A stretch of DNA of 64,000 nt from an uncultured Methylococcaceae bacterium (lineage in GTDB: Bacteria > Pseudomonadota > Gammaproteobacteria > Methylococcales > Methylococcaceae): contig CAIOOA010000136.1 in the NCBI GenBank assembly GCA_903859815.1, forward strand, positions 1 to 64,000. The letters run 5' to 3'. The position numbers and the translations under genes were made by a program. Below are positions 36,641 to 44,515 of this stretch, in pieces (within the stretch, counting starts at the first letter, position 1; the number at the start of each line of letters is the position of its first letter). The notes under the pieces are model-generated. The model was not told where the DNA came from. It was given only the letters and a program-made list of their open reading frames with translations, and did no database searches.

Positions 36641-38038
36641 ATGCTACCTGTCGTCGCTCTGGTTGGCCGCCCCAATGTGGGCAAATCGACCTTGTTCAAC
36701 TTCCTCACCCTGACCCGCAATGCCTTGGTGGCCGACTTTCCGGGCCTGACCCGTGACCGCCAATACGGGCAAGTCCGACGCGGTGAGCGGCCCTTCCTCG
36801 TGGTGGACACGGGCGGCATCATCGAACAGGCCGAGGGGCTTGAAGACCAGGCGATGCGCCAAGTTTGGGCCGCACTCGATGAAGCCGATGTCATTCTATT
36901 CATGGTGGATGCTAGGGCGGGCTTAAGCTCTGCCGACGAATCCATTGCCAGCAAATTACGCAAAACCGGCAAGCCGGTGCTGCTCGTCGCCAATAAAATT
37001 GACGGGTTGACCAAGGCGGAATCCAACCTTGCGGAATTTTATCGGATGGGCTTGATCGGCCAACCCATAGGCATAGCCTCGTCCCACGGAACCGGCATCC
37101 CGGAATTGCTCGAACAAGTCTACGCATTGTTGCCGCCACCGGAAACCGAGGCTGAAGAAGACGAAACCGCACCCGGCATTCGCGTTGCCATCATCGGCAG
37201 GCCCAATGTCGGCAAATCAACCTTGGTCAATCGCTTGCTCGGCGAAGAACGGGTGGTGGTGTTCGACCAACCCGGCACGACGCGGGATAGCATCTTCATC
37301 CCGTTTGAGCGCGATGGCAGGCAATACACCTTGATCGACACCGCCGGCATACGCAGGCGCTCGCGGGTGGAAGAGGCCATCGAAAAATTCAGCATCATCA
37401 AAGCCATGCAAGCCATGGAAAAAGCCCACGTGGTGATTTACATGATTGATGCCAGTGAAGGCATCACCGATCAGGATGCCAATCTATTGGGCCAAGTGGT
37501 GGAAACTGGGCGTGGCCTGATTATTGGCCTGAACAAATGGGACGGCTTGACCCCCGTGCATCGCGAATCGGTCAAACGCCAGATTGATGTCAAACTACCC
37601 TTCCTCGATTTTGCCTCCAAGCATAACCTCTCCGCGCTACATGGAACCGGGGTTGGCAAGCTGTTGGAGCAAGTGGATCGCATCTACCGCTCTGCCGGAC
37701 AAACCGTCACCCCTAACAAGCTGACCGAAATCATGGAACGCGCCGTAGACACCCACCAACCGCCCTTGGTTAAAGGCCGACGCATCCGCCTGAAATATGC
37801 CCATCAAGGCGGACACAACCCGCCCACCATCATCATCCATGGCAATCAAACCGAAAACGTCCCGCCCTCATACAAACGCTATCTCATCGCCGCTTTCCGC
37901 AAAGCCCTGAACATTGAAGGCTCGCCCATCAAGCTGGAATTCAAAACCGGCGACAATCCCTATAAAGACAAGAAAAACGAACTCAATCCTAGGCAGTTAG
38001 CGAAGAGGAAAAGGATGATGAGGCATGTGAAAAAATAA
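36641..38038 (+). CDS. der: Ribosome biogenesis GTPase Der (EngA)
   Basis: A protein of 465 residues with two tandem GTPase domains, a feature unique to this family. G1 motifs G-R-P-N-V-G-K-S-T-L-F and G-R-P-N-V-G-K-S-T-L-V are near residues 8 and 186. D-T-G-G-I and D-T-A-G-I are G3; N-K-I-D and N-K-W-D are G4. A C-terminal KH-like domain follows. Der is needed for 50S subunit maturation. It ends the operon; a strong hairpin terminator overlaps its stop codon. Confidence 0.97.
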   Translation: MLPVVALVGRPNVGKSTLFNFLTLTRNALVADFPGLTRDRQYGQVRRGERPFLVVDTGGIIEQAEGLEDQAMRQVWAALDEADVILFMVDARAGLSSADESIASKLRKTGKPVLLVANKIDGLTKAESNLAEFYRMGLIGQPIGIASSHGTGIPELLEQVYALLPPPETEAEEDETAPGIRVAIIGRPNVGKSTLVNRLLGEERVVVFDQPGTTRDSIFIPFERDGRQYTLIDTAGIRRRSRVEEAIEKFSIIKAMQAMEKAHVVIYMIDASEGITDQDANLLGQVVETGRGLIIGLNKWDGLTPVHRESVKRQIDVKLPFLDFASKHNLSALHGTGVGKLLEQVDRIYRSAGQTVTPNKLTEIMERAVDTHQPPLVKGRRIRLKYAHQGGHNPPTIIIHGNQTENVPPSYKRYLIAAFRKALNIEGSPIKLEFKTGDNPYKDKKNELNPRQLAKRKRMMRHVKK

Positions 38039-38063
38039 AATCGCTGGCGCGATTTTATTTTTT
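38030..38063. terminator. Strong bidirectional Rho-independent terminator after der
   Basis: AAAAAATAAAATCGC, loop TGGC, GCGATTTTATTTTTT: a perfect 15-bp stem with a four-base loop and a T-run at its end. It overlaps the der stop codon (38036-38038) and works on either strand. Confidence 0.9.
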
Positions 38064-38175
38064 CAATGAAATGTGCCGAAGGGTACGCTAAAGAAGGAGT
38101 GCATCGTTCGCGATTAATATGATTCGCACCCTTCAATGTGCAATATCGGTACTCTGGTTGAATAGCAAAGTGAAT

Positions 38176-38508
38176 ATGAACTCTGAAAACGTTAATTCCG
38201 TGATCGAAGCCATTGAAAAAGATGACCGTTGGGACAACGGCGAATTAGGCAGAGACGAACAGTTCGTCACCGTATCAAATAATACCTCTGAACAACAAGC
38301 TGCTTTGGATGAAGCCTTGGAACTCCAAATTATTTCCATCCGATTACCAATAGGCTTGATTGAAGATTTAAAATTCATCGCGGAAGTCAACGGACTTAAA
38401 CACCAGACCTTAATGCGCCAAGTATTGGCTCGTTTTGCGGACATGGAAAAGAAAACAATGCAGAAGAAAGCGGCAAATCGGCAAATTGCTCTTCGCAAAG
38501 CAGGGTAA
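38176..38508 (+). CDS. BrnA/CopG-like ribbon-helix-helix protein, orphan antitoxin
   Basis: A protein of 110 residues from ATG 38176; the open frame reaches 38119 but the upstream part is not protein-like. Residues about 55-95 (S-I-R-L-P-I-G-L-I-E-D-L-K-F-I-A and K-H-Q-T-L-M-R-Q-V-L-A-R-F) form a ribbon-helix-helix DNA-binding domain as in BrnA/CopG antitoxins. The N-terminal half is acidic. The usual BrnT-like toxin gene is not found on either side, so this is an orphan or a free-standing repressor. Confidence 0.6.
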   Translation: MNSENVNSVIEAIEKDDRWDNGELGRDEQFVTVSNNTSEQQAALDEALELQIISIRLPIGLIEDLKFIAEVNGLKHQTLMRQVLARFADMEKKTMQKKAANRQIALRKAG

Positions 38509-38693
38509 GGTTTAGCTCTCAATGGTCGGGCATCGGCTTTTTGATGGTCGGCGGTTCTGATGGTTCTGGCTGGAAATAGACCGATAGGCGTAAGCCGTGG
38601 AATAAATATAACAGCGATTCCAACGCATATCTTGATTTTCTGTGAGTATGCAGTAATATTTGTGTGACCGCTTTACTTAGCGACTATAGTGAT

Positions 38694-39860
38694 ATGACCC
38701 AACCAAACCCTCAAGACGAACAAGCCCGTCGCATAGACAAACTCGAAGATAAGCTTGCAAAAGCTGAAGAAAAAATTATATTTTTCGATAAAATTGTCTC
38801 GGTTTGTATAGCGCTTAGTGTCATTCTATTCGGTTCAGGTGCTTACTTAGTCAGTCTTATCAGCAATGTGAAAACAGAAATTGCTGCTTTAGAAGACAAA
38901 AGTAAAAAGCTAAAGGAAGAAATGTCTGAATTGCAAAAAATAGATCAGGTTGTGGAATCAAAAATAGAAAACTTAAAGCAACAAGCAATCAGCGAAACGA
39001 GTCAGAAAATTAGTAGCTTATCAACAGATACCATAGCCAAAGTCACGAGTGATTTGAATTCCAGCTTAAATTCGGCTATCAAATCTCTGGACACACACGG
39101 CGAAGCGTTAAAAGCACAGTTAAATTCACCAGAAAAAAAAGCTGAAGCAGATTTACAATTGGTTAATAAGGTATTAGAAAAGCTTAAAGATGGAACTCAA
39201 TCCCTGACTATTAGATCGCTAGCTGTGAATAATTCCAAAGGAACGGAAGTGATATCTTTTTTTGCAACAGACTTAACAGGCGTGATTTCTTTAAATGACC
39301 TAAATGGCAAGCAGCAAATAGGAATATTCTCTAATGAGAATGGAGGTCGACTCTATATCAATAACAAAGAAGGCACTCGTTTAATTGACTTGTTCGTAGA
39401 ACCACCTTTTTCTGGTGTAATTGGTGTAAATAATTCTATGGGCAAGCGGCAAATTGGAATGTTTTCTAATAATTATGGAGGTTATCTCTATATCGATAAC
39501 AAAGAAGGCAATCGTTCAATTGACTTGTACGTAAATCGTGATTTGTCGGGCGTCGTTAGTGTAGATAATTCTACGGGTAAAGAGCAAGCAGCGATTTACT
39601 CCAATGCTGAAGGTGGTGTTATGTTCATCAAAAACAAGGATGAAAAACAATCGGTTAGTTTGTATAACAGTACGGAGCTATCTGGACGAGTGAATATAAA
39701 CAACTCAACTGGCGATGTTAGGGCAATGATTTACTCAAATGACAATCACGGCTATACGAGTCTATACAACAAAGAAAATAAGTCTTTGTTTGATTTGGGT
39801 TATGACTATACCACCAAAAGGCCATTTATCACGGTTGGCGGAAAGGAACTAGGAAAATAA
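38694..39860 (+). CDS. Membrane-anchored coiled-coil protein with four 45-residue beta repeats
   Basis: A protein of about 388 residues. Residues 10-28 are a charged helix, then one membrane helix (I-V-S-V-C-I-A-L-S-V-I-L-F-G-S-G-A-Y-L-V), then a long coiled coil to about 165. The C-terminal half has four tandem repeats of exactly 45 residues, each with G-V-x-x-V-N-N-x-x-G-K-x-Q, then I-x-S-N-x-x-G-G, then Y-I-x-N-K-E-G and D-L-Y-V. The layout resembles trimeric coiled-coil stalks with beta-solenoid tips. I do not recognise a family. GTG 38664 is an alternative start. It lies at the edge of the toxin-antitoxin island and its DNA is A+T-rich. Confidence 0.6.
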   Translation: MTQPNPQDEQARRIDKLEDKLAKAEEKIIFFDKIVSVCIALSVILFGSGAYLVSLISNVKTEIAALEDKSKKLKEEMSELQKIDQVVESKIENLKQQAISETSQKISSLSTDTIAKVTSDLNSSLNSAIKSLDTHGEALKAQLNSPEKKAEADLQLVNKVLEKLKDGTQSLTIRSLAVNNSKGTEVISFFATDLTGVISLNDLNGKQQIGIFSNENGGRLYINNKEGTRLIDLFVEPPFSGVIGVNNSMGKRQIGMFSNNYGGYLYIDNKEGNRSIDLYVNRDLSGVVSVDNSTGKEQAAIYSNAEGGVMFIKNKDEKQSVSLYNSTELSGRVNINNSTGDVRAMIYSNDNHGYTSLYNKENKSLFDLGYDYTTKRPFITVGGKELGK

Positions 39861-39881
39861 TTTAACTTATAGTCCGTTCGT

Positions 39882-39946
39882 AGTTCCGCCTTTAGGCGGT
39901 GGACGGCCGGAAAGAACCGGCTAAAGCCGGGACTACAAACGGTTTC
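39882..39946. repeat. Palindromic intergenic repeat
   Basis: GTAGTTCCGCCTTTAGGCGG, then GGCCGGAAAGAACCGGC, then AAAGCCGGGACTAC: nested inverted repeats with outer arms GTAGTTCC and GGGACTAC. It is of the dispersed non-coding type and lies between the repeat protein and hicA. Confidence 0.6.
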
Positions 39947-40043
39947 GCGGGTTCCCAACCTTCAGCTTAACCCAAATCGCTAAAAACTCAGGCCGTATGA
40001 TTTACCCTGCCTCGTTACAATAAAATTTAGAGCGTTTCACTCA

Positions 40044-40229
40044 ATGAATGGAAAGCAAATCATTGCCCAACTCAAAAAACAAGGATGGACTTTAAAGCGC
40101 GTTAAAGGTAGTCATCACCTCATGCAAAAAGACGGTAAAACCGTACCTGTCCCTGTACACGGCACAGAAGACATAAAACCCGGATTACTCGCCGCCTTGG
40201 AAAAACAAACCGGAGTCAAACTAAAATGA
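40044..40229 (+). CDS. hicA: HicA toxin
   Basis: A 61-residue mRNA interferase with a double-stranded RNA-binding-like fold. L-K-K-Q-G-W-T-L-K-R-V-K-G-S-H-H-L-M contains the catalytic His (G-S-H-H), followed by V-P-V-P-V-H-G-T-E-D-I-K-P-G-L-L. The gene overlaps hicB by four bases (ATGA), the classical toxin-first order. The frame is intact and of normal length. Confidence 0.9.
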   Translation: MNGKQIIAQLKKQGWTLKRVKGSHHLMQKDGKTVPVPVHGTEDIKPGLLAALEKQTGVKLK

Positions 40230-40588
40230 ATTTATGCTATCCAGCCCATTTTGAGCCACAACAACCCTCTGGCTACTTTGTGCAATTTATTGATTTCGAA
40301 AATGCCATCACCCAAGGAGAAACCCTTGAAGAATGCAAAGCCCATGCCCAAGAAGTCTTATCGCTGGTTATTGAAGACATGCTAGAAGGCGGCAAAGAAA
40401 TTCCTACGCCATCACATTCAGTTGATGCATTCTTCATTGCGCCAGAAACTATTATCCAATCCAAAATCTTATTAAGCTGGGCAAAAAAATCTGAAAACGT
40501 CGGTTATAAAACTAAAAGTCCCAGCTTAACGCAACTCGATAAAGCGGCTAAAGCAATGGGGAAACAACTCATTCTTTCCATAGAGTAG
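40226..40588 (+). CDS. hicB: HicB antitoxin
   Basis: A protein of 120 residues. The N-terminal half is the HicB partial RNase H fold (Y-P-A-H-F-E, G-Y-F-V-Q-F-I-D-F, T-Q-G-E-T-L-E-E-C). The C-terminal part (T-Q-L-D-K-A-A-K-A-M-G-K) should carry a small DNA-binding element that represses the operon. It overlaps hicA by four bases and is followed after six bases by a second HicB-like protein. Confidence 0.88.
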   Translation: MNLCYPAHFEPQQPSGYFVQFIDFENAITQGETLEECKAHAQEVLSLVIEDMLEGGKEIPTPSHSVDAFFIAPETIIQSKILLSWAKKSENVGYKTKSPSLTQLDKAAKAMGKQLILSIE

Positions 40589-40594
40589 AATTGT

Positions 40595-40822
40595 ATGCAC
40601 TACACCATTAAAGCACAGATTTATACCGGCGAAGACTCAGGCTTTATTGCTGAATGTATTGAATTGCCGATTGTCACTCAAGGCCAAACTTTAGATGAAG
40701 GCGTGAAAAACTTACGCGAGGCGATTAGTTTGCATTTAGATGGGGAGGATTTAGCCACGTTAGGATTTGCCCCCAATCCGCCTATTATTGTGAATTATGA
40801 AATGGAGTCCGTTTGTGCCTAA
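40595..40822 (+). CDS. Second HicB-like protein (UPF0150 type)
   Basis: A 75-residue protein of the HicB N-terminal fold only: Y-T-I-K-A-Q-I-Y-T-G-E-D-S-G-F-I-A-E-C-I-E-L and V-T-Q-G-Q-T-L-D-E-G-V-K-N-L-R-E-A. It has no DNA-binding tail. It lies six bases after hicB and should be co-transcribed, so the operon has one toxin and two HicB-fold proteins. It could be an extra antitoxin or the survivor of a second HicA/HicB pair. Confidence 0.72.
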   Translation: MHYTIKAQIYTGEDSGFIAECIELPIVTQGQTLDEGVKNLREAISLHLDGEDLATLGFAPNPPIIVNYEMESVCA

Positions 40823-40937
40823 AAGAGTAAGCCGTACAGCGCCGCACGAGGAGAATCGGCGATATTTTTATCCGGCGCAATACGCGGCAAACTGCTATAG
40901 CGCCTGAATGCACCTTACCTCGTTTTAGAAAATAACT

Positions 40938-41972
40938 TTAAATTTGCTTTCTCAAAACCATATCTAGATATTTTCTAAACTCATCCGTATCTAAAAAATA
41001 ATTTGGATATGCCTTTTTCAAAGCATTAAGAGAAAGAGCCGAAACTAATACAATATCTTTATTGCTATCATCTCTATACAATTTTTCATCATTATCATAT
41101 GTTGTGGAAGCTTCAGGCAATTTATTTTTTGCGAATCGCCTTATATTTACAATTCTTTTTTCAAAATCCAATAGAAGCAGAAAGTAGTAGGCTTTGCTTT
41201 CTTCTTTTGTTAATTTATTTGCCACTACATTAAAAGCCTTTAACTTATCGATTAGCGATAATCTTTCGACACAGTCCTTTAACTTTGCATAAGTATCAAT
41301 CTCATTAAAGCGTTCATCAACATGGCAACCCTCTAGCCTAGAAAACTCAGCACTTGCAAATTTAAAAAAATCCAACCAAATATCATCCCCAATGCTTGAT
41401 TTAATATTTTGCCTTGTAAATGTATCAACAACCTCCACTGCAGTTGCCCAAGAGTGCTGTATTTTACTTCTTAACTGAATTTCAACAGGCAGACCATTAA
41501 ACTTGGTTTTACTTCCGTTATATTTATATACTAAATGTATGCCACGGTATCCAGATTCTTTTGGTTCATTAATATAGTCTCGTTCTCTATGAAGCTTATT
41601 CTTTGTCTTACTATTTTTTAGCTTTTTATATAGGCGATAAACTTCTTTTGAGCTTTTTAGAACTACTCTACAGCCCGCAATATCTTCCATTCTGCTTAAG
41701 CTCATGCCTTTCTCACGTTCCAATTTATTATATATCGAAACAACTCTTTTTAATCTTTGAACCGCAATCGACTTTTGATCTATTTTTATTGCATTTTTCC
41801 GCAAAAAATCGAGCATAATCTGCATTGGAAAAGCATGAGACGATCTCCAGTTATGTAATATCAATGATGCATCGTAATATTCATCGCCAGAAAAATCTAT
41901 TTCTTTAGCTATTAAAATATCACCAGCTTTTTTTACTTTTTCTTTTGAGAAACTAGGCTCTATCCAACTCAT
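40938..41972 (-). CDS. RelA/SpoT synthetase-domain protein, possible toxSAS or CapRel-like effector
   Basis: A protein of 344 residues. Residues about 75-190 are a (p)ppGpp synthetase-type nucleotidyltransferase: L-S-R-M-E-D-I-A-G-C-R-V-V-L, E-S-G-Y-R-G-I-H-L-V-Y and V-E-I-Q-L-R-S-K-I-Q-H-S-W-A. No hydrolase (HD) domain and no TGS domain are present. The C-terminal 150 residues are helical with no named domain. Proteins of this plan include toxic small alarmone synthetases and fused toxin-antitoxin CapRel proteins that respond to phage. The gene is strikingly A+T-rich, so it was probably acquired. No neighbouring antitoxin is obvious. Confidence 0.72.
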   Translation of the reverse strand: MSWIEPSFSKEKVKKAGDILIAKEIDFSGDEYYDASLILHNWRSSHAFPMQIMLDFLRKNAIKIDQKSIAVQRLKRVVSIYNKLEREKGMSLSRMEDIAGCRVVLKSSKEVYRLYKKLKNSKTKNKLHRERDYINEPKESGYRGIHLVYKYNGSKTKFNGLPVEIQLRSKIQHSWATAVEVVDTFTRQNIKSSIGDDIWLDFFKFASAEFSRLEGCHVDERFNEIDTYAKLKDCVERLSLIDKLKAFNVVANKLTKEESKAYYFLLLLDFEKRIVNIRRFAKNKLPEASTTYDNDEKLYRDDSNKDIVLVSALSLNALKKAYPNYFLDTDEFRKYLDMVLRKQI

Positions 41973-42168
41973 TTTTAAGACTTACTCTCAATATGTATTA
42001 TATTCAATAAAAATAGCCTCAAGGAGCAACTGGCTTCACCCATACCATCCCGATGATCAGTTGGGGATTTTGACTCTTGTGGGGAGCAAAATCGAGATAT
42101 AAGGGTTCAATAGGCGTAAGCCGTATTTCGAGGCAGGACGACAATCGTTGATGTTTGCATACGTCGCA

Positions 42169-42453
42169 TTACGCAGCTACCCGGCTTACACCCAATTGCT
42201 CACGGCGGGATTCGAGCTGCCAAAGGTCGAAGGCGGCTTGATGCGCCAGCCAAGATTCCGCGCTCTTGCCGAAGGCCAACTCCAAGCGTAATGCCATTTC
42301 AGGGCTGATGCCCATTTTTCCGTTCACCAAGTCAACCACCGAATTGTCGGTCACATTGAGGCGGGTTGCGGTTTCATGAATGGACAAGCCCAGCGGGGTT
42401 AGCCAAAACTCGGATAGAATTTCCCCGGGATGGGGTGGGTTGTGCATACGCAT
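42169..42453 (-). CDS. higA: HigA antitoxin (XRE family)
   Basis: A protein of 94 residues: H-N-P-P-H-P-G-E-I-L-S-E-F-W, then L-G-L-S-I-H-E-T-A-T-R-L-N-V and M-A-L-R-L-E-L-A-F-G-K-S-A-E-S-W-L. It is the VapI/HigA helix-turn-helix antitoxin. It lies downstream of higB on the minus strand, the reversed toxin-first order normal for HigBA. It would repress its own promoter. Confidence 0.9.
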   Translation of the reverse strand: MRMHNPPHPGEILSEFWLTPLGLSIHETATRLNVTDNSVVDLVNGKMGISPEMALRLELAFGKSAESWLAHQAAFDLWQLESRREQLGVSRVAA

Positions 42454-42462
42454 GGCGATACC

Positions 42463-42741
42463 TCAATGATAATCCAGATAATCGACGACGTGCGCGTCGC
42501 CAAACTCGAAACGAAAAACAATGCGCCAATTAGCTTGGACAGTCACCGCCCAAAGTCCTTCCTTGTCGCCTTTCAAGGGGTGAAGCCGCAGACCCGGAGA
42601 ATCAATATCTTCGACGCAAACAGCCTTGTCGATTAAAGCCAAAATCAACTGTAGCCTCTTGGCATGAATGGCCTGAATGCCAGCTTTGTTCCCAGTCAGG
42701 AAAAACTTTTCCAGCCCCTTGTGCATGAAAGATTTAATCAT
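42463..42741 (-). CDS. higB: HigB toxin (RelE superfamily)
   Basis: A protein of 92 residues: I-K-S-F-M-H-K-G-L-E-K-F-F, R-L-Q-L-I-L-A-L-I-D-K-A, G-L-R-L-H-P-L-K-G and W-A-V-T-V-Q-A-N-W-R-I-V-F-R-F. These are HigB/YoeB-type ribosome-dependent mRNA endonuclease signatures. It precedes higA with a 9-bp gap. The frame is intact. Confidence 0.9.
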   Translation of the reverse strand: MIKSFMHKGLEKFFLTGNKAGIQAIHAKRLQLILALIDKAVCVEDIDSPGLRLHPLKGDKEGLWAVTVQANWRIVFRFEFGDAHVVDYLDYH

Positions 42742-42773
42742 AGTGTCTATTGTAACCTAGGATATAATTTATT

Positions 42774-42950
42774 TCAGTCGACCACACCTGCAAAAATGAC
42801 AATCGGCAATTCGTCCGCAGGCTTGCAATTCTGAGGAATGATGGCTTCTGGCGTGTCGGAAGGTTTGAATTCCTAGGTGAGCGATAATCCGCGGATTTTC
42901 CTATGAGCATTTCCATGAACGGATGGAATATAATACTATCCTCATCCAAC
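42774..42950 (-). pseudogene. Decayed C-terminal coding fragment
   Basis: On the minus strand, I-F-H-P-F-M-E-M-L-I-G-K-S-A-D-Y-R-S-P continues, after a change of frame near 42872, into E-F-K-P-S-D-T-P-E-A-I-I-P-Q-N and D-E-L-P-I-V-I-F-A-G-V-V-D, then TGA at 42774. The two pieces join well as one protein-like stretch, so a frameshift is likely. I do not recognise the family. Confidence 0.3.
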
Positions 42951-42961
42951 AGGAAATTGCC

Positions 42962-43228
42962 TTGCCAACTATATCGATGTTTTACGGAATTATCATTCGG
43001 ATGTACTTCGCACCCGGTGAACATCCACCGCCGCATTTTCATGCTTACTATGGTGAATACACGGCTGTAGTAGACATACGGACTTGTTAGTTGATTGAAG
43101 GGAACTTACCTAGGAAGCAAATAAAACTTGTCTTGGCATGGGCTGAATTGCACCAGCAAGAGCTAATGAATGATTGGGATTTGGTAATGGCAGGAAAAGA
43201 ACCCTTGAATATTCAACCATTGCATTGA
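42962..43228 (+). pseudogene. DUF4160 protein with in-frame amber codon
   Basis: From TTG 42962 (AGGA upstream) the frame reads P-T-I-S-M-F-Y-G-I-I-I-R-M-Y-F, G-E-H-P-P-P-H-F-H-A-Y-Y-G-E-Y, then V-V-D-I-R-T-C, a TAG at 43088-43090, and continues L-I-E-G-N-L-P-R-K-Q-I-K-L-V-L-A-W-A-E-L-H-Q-Q-E-L to TGA 43228. The whole 88-codon DUF4160 sequence is preserved except for this stop, where relatives have a Glu codon. DUF4160 is normally paired with DUF2442, as here. A single change GAG to TAG explains it. Confidence 0.72.
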
Positions 43229-43237
43229 GGTCATCCT

Positions 43238-43498
43238 ATGCATCCATCGGTGAAAACGGTAATCCCACTAAATGATTTTACACTTGTCATTACCTTTAGT
43301 AATGGTGAAAGTGGTATATTGGATATGAAACCGTATTTGGATTTTGGGATTTTTAATCGAATCAAAGATTACAAGTCCTTTGAAAAAGTTACAGTTTCTT
43401 TTGACACGATTGAGTGGGAATCTGGAGCCGACCTAGACCCTGAGTTTGTTTACGCAAAATGCAACAAAGGACGAAGTCAGGGTTGTAAGATGGGTTGA
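43238..43498 (+). CDS. DUF2442 protein
   Basis: A protein of 86 residues: H-P-S-V-K-T-V-I-P-L-N-D-F-T-L-V-I-T-F-S-N-G-E, then Y-L-D-F-G-I-F and S-F-D-T-I-E-W-E-S-G-A-D-L-D-P-E-F-V-Y, the DUF2442 signature. The family is usually encoded directly after DUF4160 and the pair is suspected to be a toxin-antitoxin-like module. The tail after D-L-D-P-E-F-V-Y (A-K-C-N-K-G-R-S-Q) is unusual and may be altered. It lies 9 bp after the interrupted DUF4160 gene. Confidence 0.8.
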   Translation: MHPSVKTVIPLNDFTLVITFSNGESGILDMKPYLDFGIFNRIKDYKSFEKVTVSFDTIEWESGADLDPEFVYAKCNKGRSQGCKMG

Positions 43499-43640
43499 GC
43501 TTGCGAGGCCCATCATTCACGGAAGCGCCAACTTCTTCTGAACCTCACACGAAGTCAATACGCGCACGGTACTTTCAGTATTACTCTATCTGGGTATCGT
43601 TTAATATTGAGATGACGAAATCGAAGAGAGCAACAAGATT

Positions 43641-44114
43641 ATGCAATGGCAAGAAGTGTGCGAACATCCCAGTTTGCAAAATTTACCTTTTAAAATCGAG
43701 CTTAACGAATGGGGGCAAATTCTAATGTCACCTGTTAAGGTGTATCACTCCGCCTTTCAAGGGAAGATCACTCGTCTCTTGCCAGAGAATGGGATTGTTC
43801 TTCCTGAATGCGCGATTGCAACAACTAAAGGAACCAAAGTAGCCGATATCGCTTGGTGTTCCGAGCAAAGATTTCAATTGATCGAACACGAAGCAGAGTG
43901 TTCCATTGCCCCAGAAATTTGTGTTGAAGTCATATCTTCTAGCAATACAAAAATGGAAATGGACGAAAAAAGACAGTTATACCTCTCGGCTGGAGCTATA
44001 GAATTTTGGGTGTGTAATGAAGAGGGGGAGATCAAGTTCTTCGATGCCAAAGGACAATTAACGACATCTAATCTAGTGCCTTCATTCCCTAGCAGAGTCA
44101 GTATAACCGCCTAA
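43641..44114 (+). CDS. Uma2 family endonuclease-like protein
   Basis: A protein of 157 residues with the PD-(D/E)XK fold of the Uma2 family: K-V-A-D-I-A-W-C-S (catalytic Asp), A-P-E-I-C-V-E-V-I-S-S-S-N-T (Glu and E-V-I-S), then E-K-R-Q-L-Y-L-S-A-G-A-I-E-F-W-V. Uma2 proteins occur in large families in cyanobacteria and some proteobacteria. Their function is not firmly known and a nuclease role is inferred from the fold. It belongs to the toxin-antitoxin island. Confidence 0.82.
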   Translation: MQWQEVCEHPSLQNLPFKIELNEWGQILMSPVKVYHSAFQGKITRLLPENGIVLPECAIATTKGTKVADIAWCSEQRFQLIEHEAECSIAPEICVEVISSSNTKMEMDEKRQLYLSAGAIEFWVCNEEGEIKFFDAKGQLTTSNLVPSFPSRVSITA

Positions 44115-44177
44115 CAATGCACTTCACCGACCTGTGCCCGTTAAACTGTTTGGTAGAACTTAGAGGGAAGCTGATTT

Positions 44178-44393
44178 ATGACCGCTGAAATTGAAAGTTT
44201 GTTATTGGAACATCTGTGTTCGATTCTTGCAGATATTGCCGAACTAAAACTCGAAACTGCGGTAACCAACCTGTAACTCGGCGTACTGACAACGCTGGTT
44301 TATGTCTGTTTATAATGGCAAGTCGGAGTCGACGAACTTAATCAGTACATTAAAAGTGTGGATAGGCGATTGAGGAAGAGCGATGCCCATTAG
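44178..44393 (+). pseudogene. Remnant of a small coiled-coil gene
   Basis: ATG 44178 starts T-A-E-I-E-S-L-L-L-E-H-L-C-S-I-L-A-D-I-A-E-L-K, which matches a widespread type of small helical protein that begins this way. It stops after 32 residues at TAA. In another frame, V-D-E-L-N-Q-Y-I-K-S-V-D-R-R-L-R-K-S-D-A ends at TAG 44393 and resembles the C-terminus of the same type. The middle has decayed by frameshift. Confidence 0.45.
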
Positions 44394-44515
44394 CCAGTAC
44401 CGGAGCCAGACGAGCAACGGGTTTGCGCCGCCGCTTGCTGGTCGTAGAGGCTAGTCCGGGCCAATGGCGGCTGCGAGTGCCGTTGATGCAGCGTTGGTTG
44501 AGGGCTAGGGGATGA

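Noticed and set aside
36211-37026. 271-residue minus-strand frame across bamB and der
   Set aside because: Antisense to two conserved core genes and low-complexity Arg/Ser-rich translation.
42734-43042. 102-residue minus-strand frame
   Set aside because: Crosses the DUF4160 gene in antisense; only its middle part looks protein-like, which is described as a decayed fragment.
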